From Actinomycetota bacterium (GTDB lineage Bacteria; Actinomycetota; Actinomycetes; Nanopelagicales; Nanopelagicaceae): a stretch of 41,332 nucleotides of DNA. Position numbers and translations under genes: made by a program. The stretch lies in NCBI GenBank assembly GCA_009699375.1, contig WLOF01000004.1, positions 1 through 41,332 on the forward strand, given 5' to 3'. This document shows positions 15,536-24,037 of this stretch, piece after piece. How positions within the stretch are numbered: position 1 is the first letter of the stretch; each line of letters opens with the position of its first letter. Below the pieces are notes generated by a model, which was not told the origin of the DNA, ran no database searches, and saw only the letters and a program-made list of their open reading frames with translations.

Positions 15536-16446
15536 CACATACATCGTGGGCTTACGTATCGAACTACTTCATTTATTCAGCTATGGCTGTTTACACTTTG
15601 GCTTTTTTTGCTCATGCTTATGAAACTGCATGGGCCGTTCGCGCACCTGAATCTCAGGCACCCGCCGGTGGATTATTAGTAAAAACTTTTGATTTCGCGC
15701 GCACTGAAAAAATTGCTCGCATAGCAACGTCCTTCATGATTTTGGGTTCTATTCTTTTATTCGCCGGGGTTGTTGCACGAGGAATCTCTGCCGGCCGCGT
15801 GCCATGGGGAAATATGTACGAGTTTTCCATTACAGGAGCGCTTTCATTTGCTGTTGCATATCTATTTGCTCTGCGTAAATACGATCTGCGCTGGTTGGGA
15901 TTATTGGTTTCAATTGCAGTCCTACTAACTTTAGGTACTGCCATTACTGTCTTATACCGACCAAGCGCCCCACTTGTTCCGGCTCTTAAATCTACGTGGT
16001 TGATCATTCATGTTTCTGCGGCAATTATTTCAGGCGGAGTCTTCTTATTGGCAAACGTTATTGCCGCTGCCTATCTCTATTTAGATGCAATGGAGCAACG
16101 TGGTGAAAGAAGTGCCTGGGCAAAACGATTGCCTTCTCTTGAAGTACTAGATCAACTTTCATATCGATTAGTTGCATTTGTTTTTCCACTCTGGACTTTT
16201 GCTGTCATTGCTGGGGCAATTTGGGCCGAGCATGCATGGGGTCGGTATTGGGGATGGGATCCAAAAGAAACGTGGGCATTCATTACGTGGGTGGGATATG
16301 CAGCATATTTACATGCGCGCGTGACTGTTGGTTGGCGCGGAAGGAAAGCGGCTTGGCTCTGCCTTCTTGCAGGTTCAACTTTCCTATTTAACTATGTCTA
16401 CGTGAATATATGGGGAACCGGAAAACATACGTACTCTGGACTGTAA
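15532..16446 (+). CDS. ccsB: Cytochrome c biogenesis protein CcsB/CcsA (haem handling)
   Basis: This is the haem-channel partner of ResB in System II cytochrome c synthesis. The 304-residue membrane protein carries the tryptophan-rich WWD motif of haem-handling proteins in the form WGRYWGWDPKETW (236-248), facing the outer side. Likely haem-ligand histidines are in WLIIHVSAA (H160), AEHAW (H234) and AYLHARV (H261). Eight or so membrane segments are visible. It is the last gene of the five-gene operon. Its stop is followed only five bases later by the end of the convergent PLDc_N gene, with no clear terminator. Actinobacterial records name it ccsB; other groups call the homologue CcsA or ResC. 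Confidence 0.95.
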   Translation: MTHTSWAYVSNYFIYSAMAVYTLAFFAHAYETAWAVRAPESQAPAGGLLVKTFDFARTEKIARIATSFMILGSILLFAGVVARGISAGRVPWGNMYEFSITGALSFAVAYLFALRKYDLRWLGLLVSIAVLLTLGTAITVLYRPSAPLVPALKSTWLIIHVSAAIISGGVFLLANVIAAAYLYLDAMEQRGERSAWAKRLPSLEVLDQLSYRLVAFVFPLWTFAVIAGAIWAEHAWGRYWGWDPKETWAFITWVGYAAYLHARVTVGWRGRKAAWLCLLAGSTFLFNYVYVNIWGTGKHTYSGL

Positions 16447-16451
16447 ATTAA

Positions 16452-16703
16452 TTAGAGTTTACGTAAGAAATCTGGATCATCATCCGGTGGAATAATTTTA
16501 TGTTTCCCTGGTCCAGGTGGGCGCTGGCGCTTTGGTCGACCAAGAATCCAATAGGCAATTGATCCAATTGTTCCAATGATGACTATCAGTAAAATCCATC
16601 CCCATTTTGGAAGATTTCTTATTTCAGAATTATCGGTGCGGGCGCAATCCACCAAAGTGTAAACGGTGATGATGAATGAAATTAGTAAGGGGAAAAAGCG
16701 CAT
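16452..16703 (-). CDS. Small PLDc_N-domain membrane protein
   Basis: The 83-residue protein has two membrane segments (about residues 3-19 and 34-54) with LPKWGWILLIVIIGTIGSIAYW between and in the second. This is the pattern of the PLDc_N (phospholipase D nuclease N-terminal-like) domain found alone in many Actinobacteria. A basic and proline-rich tail follows (GRPKRQRPPGPGKH), ending in an acidic DDDPDFLRKL. The full phospholipase domain is absent. The family is usually next to menaquinone genes in this phylum, as here beside menA, but its role is unknown. The ATG is preceded by TAGACT six bases away. Confidence 0.85.
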   Translation of the reverse strand: MRFFPLLISFIITVYTLVDCARTDNSEIRNLPKWGWILLIVIIGTIGSIAYWILGRPKRQRPPGPGKHKIIPPDDDPDFLRKL

Positions 16704-16709
16704 GGCTAG

Positions 16710-16715
16710 AGTCTA
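16710..16715 (-). promoter_or_regulatory. Putative -10 of the PLDc_N gene (leaderless)
   Basis: TAGACT on the minus strand ends six bases before the ATG at 16703 (gap CTAGCC). It would let this gene be transcribed apart from menE-menA upstream. Confidence 0.45.
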
Positions 16716-16723
16716 ATACATCT

Positions 16724-17581
16724 CTAGGAGAGCCAGAGCGCAATAGAAAAGAGGAGCGAGAAAAGTAGTTGTAGTTGTCCAGTTTTCACTAGTACAGGTA
16801 TGAGAGCTTGGCCTTGGGCGCCCTGATTAACTCCGCGAATTAATGAGTACATCAGAGGTAAAGACGCGAGAGTTATAAGGGACATTGGAAGAAAAATCAC
16901 TAAAGCAACAAGTTCAGCTAGAACTAGTAGGCCTATGTAGAAATTTCTACTGCTCCGATCTCCGAGCCGGACAGCAAGCGTTCGCTTACCAACTTGTGCA
17001 TCCTTTTCACGATCGCGCAAATTGTTTACTGCAAGTATCGCGCAAGCAATACATCCAATGGGAACAGCAACCAAAAAACTTTTGAGTGTGATTGTTTGAG
17101 TTTGAACATAAAAAGAACCCATTGTTGCAACTAAGCCAAAGAAAATAAATACTGAAATTTCACCGTATCCGTTGTATCCATAGGGACTCTTTCCACCTGT
17201 GTATGCCCACGCAGCGGCAATTGAAATCGCCCCTACAACTATCAACCACCACGACGTTAAAAACGCAAGAGTCAATCCGACCAGACCCGCTATAAAGAAA
17301 CTGAACAGTGCTGCTTGCTTGACGCTTTGTGCCGAAGCCAAGCCACTTGCAACTAAACGGGTTGGACCAATTCGGTCGGTGTCACTACCCCGAACGCCAT
17401 CGGAATAATCATTTGCATAATTAACTGCAACTTGAAGCGCGAGGCTAACAATGAGCGCTAATAGAGCCATCAATGGCCGTGCGCCACTTTTTGCTAGTGC
17501 TGTTGCCACGAGAACGGGAGCAACGGCTGCAGGTAATGTTTTTGGTCGCGCACCAAGTAACCAAGTTGAAAGTGATGTCAC
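16724..17581 (-). CDS. menA: 1,4-dihydroxy-2-naphthoate polyprenyltransferase
   Basis: MenA is an integral membrane prenyltransferase of the UbiA superfamily. It joins a polyprenyl diphosphate to 1,4-dihydroxy-2-naphthoate, giving demethylmenaquinone. The 285-residue product has eight to nine membrane segments. Both aspartate-rich Mg-diphosphate motifs are present: NDYSDGVRG (57-65) and NNLRDREKD (186-194). The N-terminal WLLGARPKTLPAAVAPVLV is typical of MenA. It starts with GTG overlapping the menE stop (GTGA), so translation is probably coupled. The prenyl donor could come from the synthase encoded after nuoN. Confidence 0.95.
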   Translation of the reverse strand: MTSLSTWLLGARPKTLPAAVAPVLVATALAKSGARPLMALLALIVSLALQVAVNYANDYSDGVRGSDTDRIGPTRLVASGLASAQSVKQAALFSFFIAGLVGLTLAFLTSWWLIVVGAISIAAAWAYTGGKSPYGYNGYGEISVFIFFGLVATMGSFYVQTQTITLKSFLVAVPIGCIACAILAVNNLRDREKDAQVGKRTLAVRLGDRSSRNFYIGLLVLAELVALVIFLPMSLITLASLPLMYSLIRGVNQGAQGQALIPVLVKTGQLQLLFSLLFSIALWLS

Positions 17582-18675
17582 TGGCTTACTCCTTGGTCGC
17601 GCACCAATTGAGCAAGTGCATGTCGGTCAACTTTACCAACACCGATAAGGGGAAGTGCAGGTATGGAGAAAAAACCTTTTGGCTTGGCAACTGGTCCAAA
17701 AACTTCTACAAGGTGTTCAGCAATAGCAGACTCTGCAAGCTTAGAGCCGTCTTCCCCCACTATATATAAAGTGGATCCCCATTCAGGGCTTGCAATAGAA
17801 CACGCAGCAAGTTGCACGGATGGAAATTTTTTAGATAAAGATTGCTCAATAGCGCTTAATGAAACTTTTTCTCCACCACTAATGATAATTTCATCTGATC
17901 TGCCGATAATCTCTAGTACGCCATTATCAAAAGTTCCAAGATCGTTTGTAGTGAACCAACCTTCTTTAAAACTATCATTCCAAGATTGCGCGTCATTTAA
18001 ATAAGTTTGCGCCAACATTGATCCCTTGATTTGCACTTTGCCTTCTGGGTTGATTCTGATGTCAACTTTTGGGAGTGGTTTTGAGTTATAGACACAACCT
18101 CCGGATGTTTCGCTCATGCCGTAGGTGGTAACCACATTTATTCCCACTTCACGAGCGCTGTGAGCAAGAGAGTGTGAAAGTGCAGCCCCACCAACCAGAA
18201 CAGCCTGCGCACTTTGTAAATGTTTTAAAAGCTTGCTGTCTCCATTGAGTGCTCTATAAAGTTGAGTCGGCACTATTGCGGTGAAATCTACATTCGTGAA
18301 ATTTTCTGTGTTACGAAGGTCAATTGGCTCAGTGCCAAGTTCTAGAGATCGCGCTAAAACATTCACTCCTGCAATGTGAGTAAGAGGAAGTAACAGCGAC
18401 CACCTCTGCCCAATTTTTGCTTCTAAATAAGTAAGTGATGCTTGGGTCGAAACCCGGAGTGCATTTCTCGAGATCCCAACTTCTTTTGCAATGCCTGTCG
18501 AACCGCTCGTTGATACAACTACATCGACATCATCTGGAACATAAGAACTGGTGATGCGGCCAAAACCCAGCGCTGGCCCACTTCCCGAAATGGCAGCACC
18601 TAATTCGCCCATTACTTGAGTAATTGAGCGCTCTATGGGGACCCTGAGCAGCTCTCGTTTTAGCGAGTTATCCAT
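17578..18675 (-). CDS. menE: o-Succinylbenzoate--CoA ligase
   Basis: MenE is an acyl-adenylate-forming ligase that activates o-succinylbenzoate with ATP and CoA. The 365-residue form lacks part of the usual N-terminal domain, which is common in Actinobacteria (longer Bacillus forms are about 480). Motifs seen are the ATP loop VVSTSGSTGIAKEV, the adenylate motif TYGMSETSGG, the hinge region GRSDEIIISGGEKVS, and the late lysine in GVGKVDRHAL. The ORF track starts two codons earlier at a GTG (18681). I prefer the ATG at 18675 because it lies nine bases from TAGCCT, while the GTG would be only three. It is divergent from menB. Confidence 0.93.
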   Translation of the reverse strand: MDNSLKRELLRVPIERSITQVMGELGAAISGSGPALGFGRITSSYVPDDVDVVVSTSGSTGIAKEVGISRNALRVSTQASLTYLEAKIGQRWSLLLPLTHIAGVNVLARSLELGTEPIDLRNTENFTNVDFTAIVPTQLYRALNGDSKLLKHLQSAQAVLVGGAALSHSLAHSAREVGINVVTTYGMSETSGGCVYNSKPLPKVDIRINPEGKVQIKGSMLAQTYLNDAQSWNDSFKEGWFTTNDLGTFDNGVLEIIGRSDEIIISGGEKVSLSAIEQSLSKKFPSVQLAACSIASPEWGSTLYIVGEDGSKLAESAIAEHLVEVFGPVAKPKGFFSIPALPLIGVGKVDRHALAQLVRDQGVSQ

Positions 18676-18683
18676 TGCCACCG

Positions 18684-18689
18684 TAGGCT
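18684..18689 (+). promoter_or_regulatory. Putative -10 of menB, overlapping the menE -10
   Basis: TAGGCT lies 27 bases before the menB GTG, leaving room for a short leader with the AGGAGGA ribosome site at 18707-18713. It almost coincides with the minus-strand hexamer for menE. Confidence 0.4.
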
Positions 18690-18690
18690 A
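18685..18690 (-). promoter_or_regulatory. Putative -10 of menE-menA (leaderless), overlapping the menB -10
   Basis: TAGCCT on the minus strand ends nine bases before the menE ATG at 18675. It shares five of six base pairs with the plus-strand TAGGCT at 18684-18689, because TAGGCTA reads as TAGCCTA on the other strand. Confidence 0.45.
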
Positions 18691-18716
18691 GCGCCCGTAC
18701 CCGTGCAGGAGGAAAT

Positions 18717-19595
18717 GTGAGCAAGCCAATCAAGCGTGAGTTCGGTAGTCGCGCGATTCCGCAATGGAAAGACGCCTCAGGCGACGAGAAATTCACAGAC
18801 ATTATTTATCAAATCGCTGAAGGTATTGCGAAAATTACGATTAATCGCCCTGAAGTTCGCAATGCATTCAGGCCACAAACAATTATTGAATTGCAAAATG
18901 CATTTTCAATGGCTCGCGATAATGAAGAAGTTGGCGTAATCATTTTGACCGGAGCCGGAACCGACGCTTTTTGTTCTGGCGGCGACATCCAGGTTCGTGG
19001 TGATGATGGTTATTTAGGTGATGATTCTTTGGCAAAAAAAGGAATTGGCCGACTTAATGTTTTGGATTTGCAGGTACAAATTCGTCGAACTCCAAAACCA
19101 GTTATTGCGATGGTCGCCGGTTGGGCAATTGGTGGAGGACATGTTCTCCACGTAGTTTGTGATTTAACAATCGCTGCTGAAAATGCCAAGTTTGGCCAGA
19201 CTGGTCCCATGGTTGGATCTTTCGATGGTGGTTATGGAGCTGGACTTCTTGCAGCTCACGTTGGGCAAAAGAAAGCACGTGAAATTTGGTTTCTTACTCG
19301 TGAATATGATGCGCAAGAAGCTTTAGATATGGGATTGGTAAATAAAGTTGTACCACTGGGCGAACTTGAAGCAGAAACTGTTTCATGGAGTCGAGAAATA
19401 TTGCGAAATTCTCCGATGGCAATTCGATTGCTGAAAGCTAGCTTGAATGCTGCAGATGATGGCTTAGCAGGAGTGCAACAACTTGCTGGAGATGCAACGT
19501 TGCTTTTCTATATGACGCAAGAGGGTCAAGAGGGTCGTGATGCCTACAAGGAAAAACGTCCACCAGATTTTGGAAAATTTCCAAGGCGTCCATAA
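18717..19595 (+). CDS. menB: 1,4-dihydroxy-2-naphthoyl-CoA synthase
   Basis: MenB is a crotonase-fold enzyme that cyclises o-succinylbenzoyl-CoA to 1,4-dihydroxy-2-naphthoyl-CoA. The 292-residue product has the oxyanion-hole segments [11 protein letters not shown] (85-95) and GWAIGGGH (135-142). It also has the MenB-type active-site stretch [14 protein letters not shown] (161-174). The conserved tail [16 protein letters not shown] is the usual C-terminus of MenB. The GTG start is supported by a strong AGGAGGA only four bases upstream, closer than usual; the overlapping ATG at 18715 runs straight into a stop. menC follows directly (TAAATG). Confidence 0.96.
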   Translation: MSKPIKREFGSRAIPQWKDASGDEKFTDIIYQIAEGIAKITINRPEVRNAFRPQTIIELQNAFSMARDNEEVGVIILTGAGTDAFCSGGDIQVRGDDGYLGDDSLAKKGIGRLNVLDLQVQIRRTPKPVIAMVAGWAIGGGHVLHVVCDLTIAAENAKFGQTGPMVGSFDGGYGAGLLAAHVGQKKAREIWFLTREYDAQEALDMGLVNKVVPLGELEAETVSWSREILRNSPMAIRLLKASLNAADDGLAGVQQLAGDATLLFYMTQEGQEGRDAYKEKRPPDFGKFPRRP

Positions 19596-20582
19596 ATGCT
19601 GGATTCAATTCTTGAATCTATTCAGGTAGTTGAGCTACCTACAAAAACTAGTTTCCGATCTGTTCAAAGCCGAGAAGTTTTACTCATAGAGGGACCTGCG
19701 GGCTGGGGTGAATTCTCACCATTTCTTGAATATGAACCAGGGGAGTGTGTTCCTTGGTTAGTGAGCGCGATCGAATCCGCGTATGTAGTTCCACCAACTC
19801 CATTGCGTGAGTGGATTCCAATAAATGCCACAATGCCCGCCGTTAACGGAGAAGAAAATATTGCTGAAATACTTTCTTGGTTTCCAGGAGCCACGAGTGT
19901 AAAAGTTAAAGTCGGATTAGATAAACGCGAAGATTTAGCTCGCATACAGATCATTCGAAAATTGATTCCTGGTGTAAAAATTCGCTTAGATGTAAACGGG
20001 ATGTGGTCAGTTGATGACGCAGTAGATTTTCTTGAACAAATTTCTGCATCAGGAGAGATGGAATATGTTGAGCAGCCTTGCGCGACTGAAGCAGAATTGC
20101 GTGAACTGAAAAGAAAACTTTCGATTCCCATGTTAATTGCCGGTGATGAAATTATTAGAAAATCAACAAATCCAATACAACTTCAACTTGATGGGGTTGT
20201 AGATATCGTGGCGCTTAAAGTTGCTCCACTGGGCGGCATAAAACGTTCTTTAGAACTTGCGAAACATTTCAATATGCCTCTTGTTGTCTCTAGCGCTTTG
20301 GATTCTGCGGTAGGGATTTCTCACGGGCTTAGATTGGCAAGCGCAGTTTTGCAATTACCATATGCCTGTGGTCTTGGGACCGGTGCGCTTTTAGCGAAAG
20401 ACTTATACGAATTGCCAGTAGTTAACGGCGCAATTCAGGTGCGAAGCATGACTCCTAATCCTCAAATTCTGACGCAATGCGCAGTCTCACATGAGCGAAT
20501 GGATTGGTGGCGCGAGCGAGTACGCCAAACTTGGCATACTGGTGCTGACAAATGGATAGCAAAGGAGGGGTGGTTGTCTTGA
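19596..20582 (+). CDS. menC: o-Succinylbenzoate synthase
   Basis: MenC belongs to the enolase superfamily and dehydrates SHCHC to o-succinylbenzoate. The 328-residue length is normal. Catalytic elements are visible: the lysine pair in SVKVKVGLD (103 and 105 region), then metal ligands in LDVNGMW (D132), EQPC (E159) and AGDEI (D184), and the second lysine K208 in ALKVAPLGG. The end overlaps the start of menD by four bases when menD begins at TTG 20579. It lies between menB and menD in one plus-strand run. Confidence 0.95.
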   Translation: MLDSILESIQVVELPTKTSFRSVQSREVLLIEGPAGWGEFSPFLEYEPGECVPWLVSAIESAYVVPPTPLREWIPINATMPAVNGEENIAEILSWFPGATSVKVKVGLDKREDLARIQIIRKLIPGVKIRLDVNGMWSVDDAVDFLEQISASGEMEYVEQPCATEAELRELKRKLSIPMLIAGDEIIRKSTNPIQLQLDGVVDIVALKVAPLGGIKRSLELAKHFNMPLVVSSALDSAVGISHGLRLASAVLQLPYACGLGTGALLAKDLYELPVVNGAIQVRSMTPNPQILTQCAVSHERMDWWRERVRQTWHTGADKWIAKEGWLS

Positions 20583-22147
20583 ATTCATCTACTCAACTTG
20601 CTCGATCAATTGTCCGCCAGGTTATTGAAGGTGGAGTGAAAGATGTTGTTATATCTCCCGGCTCACGTAATGCCCCACTGCTTATTGCCTTTCATGAAGC
20701 TTCAAAAAAGGGCTTAATTGAATTGCATGTGCGCATTGATGAACGAACAGGCGGGTTTTTCGCCCTTGGCATTTCAAAAGCGAGCAAGCGTCCTGTTGCG
20801 CTCATTTGCACAAGTGGAACTGCCGTTGCGAACTACCACCCAGCAGTTCTTGAAGCATGGCACTCTCAAGCCCCATTGTTGGTGTTGACTGCTGATCGTC
20901 CAGAAAAACTTCGCAAGACTGGCGCTAACCAAACAACTATCCAGAAAGATATTTTTGGTGAAGCCACATCTCTTTCAGTAGATATCTCAGGAGCAGTTTG
21001 CGATTTAAAGGAAGTTTTTATTTCTCTGCACAAAGGCCCAGTTCATGCAAACATTCAATTTGACGAACCTTTACTGCCCGATGACAAAGAGAACTGGCTT
21101 GAAAAAATCAACGTTAGTTCTTTCAGTCCTGAAAAAGAAAAACCCAAATCACTTGCCTTAACGGAACAAAAGGGCGTGTTGGTCATTGGTCACGACCGTG
21201 CAGGCTTAGAAATTGAATCGATAAATAACTTTATAGAAGTGCTTGGCTGGCCAGTTGTTGCTGAAGACCCGATTTCTTTTCCGATGTCTCAATCACATGC
21301 CGCCATTTTCCTCACTTCAGAGAAAACAAGAGAACTATTACGCCCTGAAGTCGTAATTGTTATAGGACGAACAACACTTTCTCGATCTGTGAATGCTTTA
21401 GTGAAATCCGCTAAGAAAGAGATAGTAATTGATCCCAGAATCGCTTTGATCGATATCAAGCGCACTGCTGATCAGGTCTTTACTTCTCTTCCAACAGTGG
21501 ACTTGCAAGCGAAAAGTTCTCCGGAATGGATTGCGCTATGGAATTTTTATAGTGACCGGGCAAGTAATGCATTGTCCTCACTACCAAATTGGGGAGAAGC
21601 TAATATTGCAAAGGCGATATGTGCGGCACTCCCAGATCGCTCAACTCTTTTTATTTCCTCCTCTCGCCCCATTCGAGATATTGAGGGATTTGCCGTACCT
21701 CGAAATGGAATTGAAACGTTTGCTAATCGCGGACTTGCAGGGATAGATGGAAATATTTCTACTGCGCTGGGAATAGCTTCTCAAAAAGGCTCTGCGATAG
21801 CGGTTTTAGGTGATCTCGCCTTTTTGCACGACGTAACAGGGCTTATCGGTGCAGAAGGAATAAATGCAAGAATCATTGTCATTAACAACGACGGAGGTGG
21901 AATCTTCTCCACTTTGCCACAAAGCGCTGTCGATGGTTTCGAAAAAGTATTTGGAACCCCACATGGGCGAGATCTTGTTGCGATTGCGAAAGGTTTCGGT
22001 CTTGAGGCCACGGAGGTCAGAAACATTGGTGACTTACTTTCAGAAGTGCTGAAACCAATTATTGGCTTAAGTGTTGTTGTGGCCCTTGTTCCATCTCGTG
22101 AAATGAATGCTAAGGCGCTAAAGGATCTCTACTTAAATCTTGCTTAG
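20579..22147 (+). CDS. menD: 2-Succinyl-5-enolpyruvyl-6-hydroxy-3-cyclohexene-1-carboxylate synthase
   Basis: MenD is a thiamine-diphosphate enzyme that joins isochorismate and 2-oxoglutarate, the first committed step of menaquinone synthesis. Visible motifs are VISPGSRNAPLLIAF, DERTGGFFALG, CTSGTAVANYHPAVLEA, ADRPEKLR, and the cofactor region GDLAFLHD...VINNDGGGIFS. The ORF track starts at ATG 20552, but I place the start at TTG 20579 (522 residues). AAGGAGGGG (20562-20570) lies at good spacing for it, and TTGA forms a four-base stop/start overlap with menC. The GTG at 20570 would sit on the ribosome site itself. The gene ends 15 bases inside menF on the other strand. Confidence 0.94.
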   Translation: MNSSTQLARSIVRQVIEGGVKDVVISPGSRNAPLLIAFHEASKKGLIELHVRIDERTGGFFALGISKASKRPVALICTSGTAVANYHPAVLEAWHSQAPLLVLTADRPEKLRKTGANQTTIQKDIFGEATSLSVDISGAVCDLKEVFISLHKGPVHANIQFDEPLLPDDKENWLEKINVSSFSPEKEKPKSLALTEQKGVLVIGHDRAGLEIESINNFIEVLGWPVVAEDPISFPMSQSHAAIFLTSEKTRELLRPEVVIVIGRTTLSRSVNALVKSAKKEIVIDPRIALIDIKRTADQVFTSLPTVDLQAKSSPEWIALWNFYSDRASNALSSLPNWGEANIAKAICAALPDRSTLFISSSRPIRDIEGFAVPRNGIETFANRGLAGIDGNISTALGIASQKGSAIAVLGDLAFLHDVTGLIGAEGINARIIVINNDGGGIFSTLPQSAVDGFEKVFGTPHGRDLVAIAKGFGLEATEVRNIGDLLSEVLKPIIGLSVVVALVPSREMNAKALKDLYLNLA

Positions 22148-23359
22148 TGCTTGAATCATCGGAGTAAATTTAACTTGGCTTTCAGCTAACTCTTTTTCTG
22201 GGTCTGATTCTGCAACAATGCCGCATCCTGCAAAGAGGCGAATCGAGTTTTGAGTAATTTCTCCACACCTCAATGCAATGCCGAGTTCCCCATCACCGCG
22301 AGCATCGATCCAACCAACTGGGCCGGCATAACGACCACGAGAGATTCCTTCTAGAGAAGAAATGATTTCGTTTGCTGAGTTTGTTGGTGTTCCACAAACA
22401 GCGGCAGATGGGTGCAACTTAGCAAGAATTGCAAAAGAATCTATGTGATGTGCAGATTCAGATACAGCACCAGTTACATCCGTTGCTAAATGCATAACAT
22501 TTGCTAAGTGCAATACAAATGGTGAATCCGGAACATTTGTGGAGGAACAGAATGGAGTAAGTGATGCCACAACAGAATTAACTGCATAAACATGTTCTTC
22601 TAGATCCTTGGAAGATCGAGCAAGTGATGCAGAGCGTGCAAGATCTTTTTCGTCATCACCAGTCTTGCTAATCGTGCCAGCAAGCACTCTTGATGTAACC
22701 ATTCCTCGTGTTAGTCGTAGCAAGAGTTCTGGCGTTGCACCAACTAGACCATCGACATGAAAGCACCACGTTGAAGGATATTGCTCTGCGAGATTTCGCA
22801 GTATGAGGCGAGGATCAATTGCCCCAGAGGCAAGAGCATTTAAATCACGAGCCAGTACAACTTTTTCTATTTTTCCATCTTGAATTTTCTTGATTGCAGA
22901 TGAAATGTTTTCTTTCCAAGCTTGCGTGGAGATAGTTCCGTTACTCCAAGTGTAAGAAAGCGAATTGAGAGGTTCTGCTCTCTCGAGTAATACTGGTTGC
23001 GGTTTGTCACCGATCCACGTAATCCATGACTTTCCACCTTTCATTCCCACAACAACTTCAGGAATTATTAAAACGGATTCCTCAGAGTCAGAATACGAAA
23101 ATGAAGCGAAAAGAAGTGGTCCAGTGCCAGTGGTGTGAACAGAATCAGTAACGGCAAACTTTTCTAATTGGTCATGCCACCACGTGCGCGCTTGGTTAAA
23201 ACGATCTGGACCCTTAACTTTTGTCTGTGCAAAAACTCCCCACCCAACCATTCCGTCGCCACCACGAACCCATGAAAGAGGTTGTGCGTCGGGAAGTAAT
23301 TCCAATAATGGAATATGTCCGCCAAGACGAGTTGTGGTTACAGGGATTAACTGGGGCAC
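22133..23359 (-). CDS. menF: Isochorismate synthase
   Basis: MenF converts chorismate to isochorismate, feeding MenD. The 408-residue product is a chorismate-binding enzyme. KIEKVVLARD is the usual family strand near the middle. The C-terminal half shows VRGMVTSRVLAGT-type sequence, LHPSAAVCGTPTNSA and a late YAGPVGWIDARGDGE, all conserved in the isochorismate/anthranilate synthase fold. The start is GTG at 23359, nine bases after the bioY stop, with only a weak ribosome site, so it is probably co-transcribed with bioY. Its 3' end overlaps menD by 15 bases, tail to tail. Salicylate or siderophore synthesis is an alternative role, but the men neighbours argue against it. Confidence 0.94.
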   Translation of the reverse strand: MPQLIPVTTTRLGGHIPLLELLPDAQPLSWVRGGDGMVGWGVFAQTKVKGPDRFNQARTWWHDQLEKFAVTDSVHTTGTGPLLFASFSYSDSEESVLIIPEVVVGMKGGKSWITWIGDKPQPVLLERAEPLNSLSYTWSNGTISTQAWKENISSAIKKIQDGKIEKVVLARDLNALASGAIDPRLILRNLAEQYPSTWCFHVDGLVGATPELLLRLTRGMVTSRVLAGTISKTGDDEKDLARSASLARSSKDLEEHVYAVNSVVASLTPFCSSTNVPDSPFVLHLANVMHLATDVTGAVSESAHHIDSFAILAKLHPSAAVCGTPTNSANEIISSLEGISRGRYAGPVGWIDARGDGELGIALRCGEITQNSIRLFAGCGIVAESDPEKELAESQVKFTPMIQALSKI

Positions 23360-23368
23360 AATAAATAT

Positions 23369-23938
23369 TTACTTCTGAATCTTTCGCCACACGAGTGGAA
23401 GAGATGTTCCGGCGATTGCAATTTTTAGTGCTTCGCCAAGAATAAATGGAGTGAATCCTGCACTTAAAGTCCAAGACCAACTCTTACCTGTAAATGAGTG
23501 CAACCAAAAAACTCCGAAAGTGAAAATAATTACGTTACCAAGCAACATTGTTGGTAGCGCAGTGCGGAAACGTTGATCCCAGCGGCGTCCTGCGAGTGCG
23601 CCGGTAACAAAGGATGCGACAACCATTCCGACGATGTATCCACCAGTGGCTCCAGTTAATCTTTCGATTCCATGTCCGCCATTTGCAAATACAGGTGCCC
23701 CTGCAATTCCAACTAAGAGATACGTCAACAAGGTTGTTAACCCAAGAGTTGCACCAAAACTTGTGCCTATGAGCAGAACGCCCAAAGTTTGTCCCGTGAC
23801 AGGTACAGGTGAACCAGGAATTGGAATCGCGATTTGAGCAAGGCCTGCAATGAATAAAGTTCCACTCGCAATCAAGACCGCGTTATTGAGCGCCGACGTT
23901 CGTGGGAAAACTGCACTTTTCAAGGAAATCGTTGACAT
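23369..23938 (-). CDS. bioY: Biotin transporter BioY (ECF S-component)
   Basis: BioY is the substrate-binding membrane subunit of a biotin ECF transporter. The 189-residue product has about six membrane segments. The family signature region [21 protein letters not shown] is clear near residues 42-62, and [19 protein letters not shown] follows. No EcfA or EcfT gene is in the window, so it would use shared ECF subunits or act alone. The ATG has a good ribosome site (AAAAGGAG) ten bases upstream. menF follows closely, so the two likely form a small operon; the biochemical link between biotin uptake and isochorismate is not obvious. Confidence 0.95.
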   Translation of the reverse strand: MSTISLKSAVFPRTSALNNAVLIASGTLFIAGLAQIAIPIPGSPVPVTGQTLGVLLIGTSFGATLGLTTLLTYLLVGIAGAPVFANGGHGIERLTGATGGYIVGMVVASFVTGALAGRRWDQRFRTALPTMLLGNVIIFTFGVFWLHSFTGKSWSWTLSAGFTPFILGEALKIAIAGTSLPLVWRKIQK

Positions 23939-23954
23939 GGTTGCTCCTTTTCAA

Positions 23955-23971
23955 ACTCACGCTTTGCGAGT
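23955..23971. promoter_or_regulatory. Imperfect dyad in the bioY upstream region
   Basis: ACTCACGCTTTGCGAGT reads as ACTC-(AC)-GC-TTT-GC-GAGT, a six-pair dyad with a two-base bulge. It lies just upstream of the bioY ribosome site and downstream of a possible minus-strand -10 (TACAGT, 23985-23990). It could be an operator or a leader hairpin for bioY. It is short and may be chance. Confidence 0.25.
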
Positions 23972-24037
23972 CACATTGACAGGGACTGTAGAGATTTTGA
24001 GTTGTGGCGGAAGCCTACTCTGCGCTTGAATGGGCAC

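Noticed and set aside
16444-16466. GTAAA...TTTAC inverted repeat between ccsB and PLDc_N as a terminator
   Set aside because: The stem is only five A/T-rich pairs with no T-run, and it lies largely inside coding sequence.
19664-20131. 155-codon minus-strand ORF opposite menC
   Set aside because: It is entirely antisense to menC, whose catalytic residues are all in place, so it is a shadow.
23976-23981. Perfect TTGACA as a -35 for menG
   Set aside because: No TANNNT lies 16-18 bases downstream, and the nearest (TACTCT at 24016) is 34 bases away.
24002-24037. 12-codon N-terminal extension of menG from TTG
   Set aside because: No ribosome site and no likeness to the MenG N-terminus; the family pattern begins at ATG 24038.
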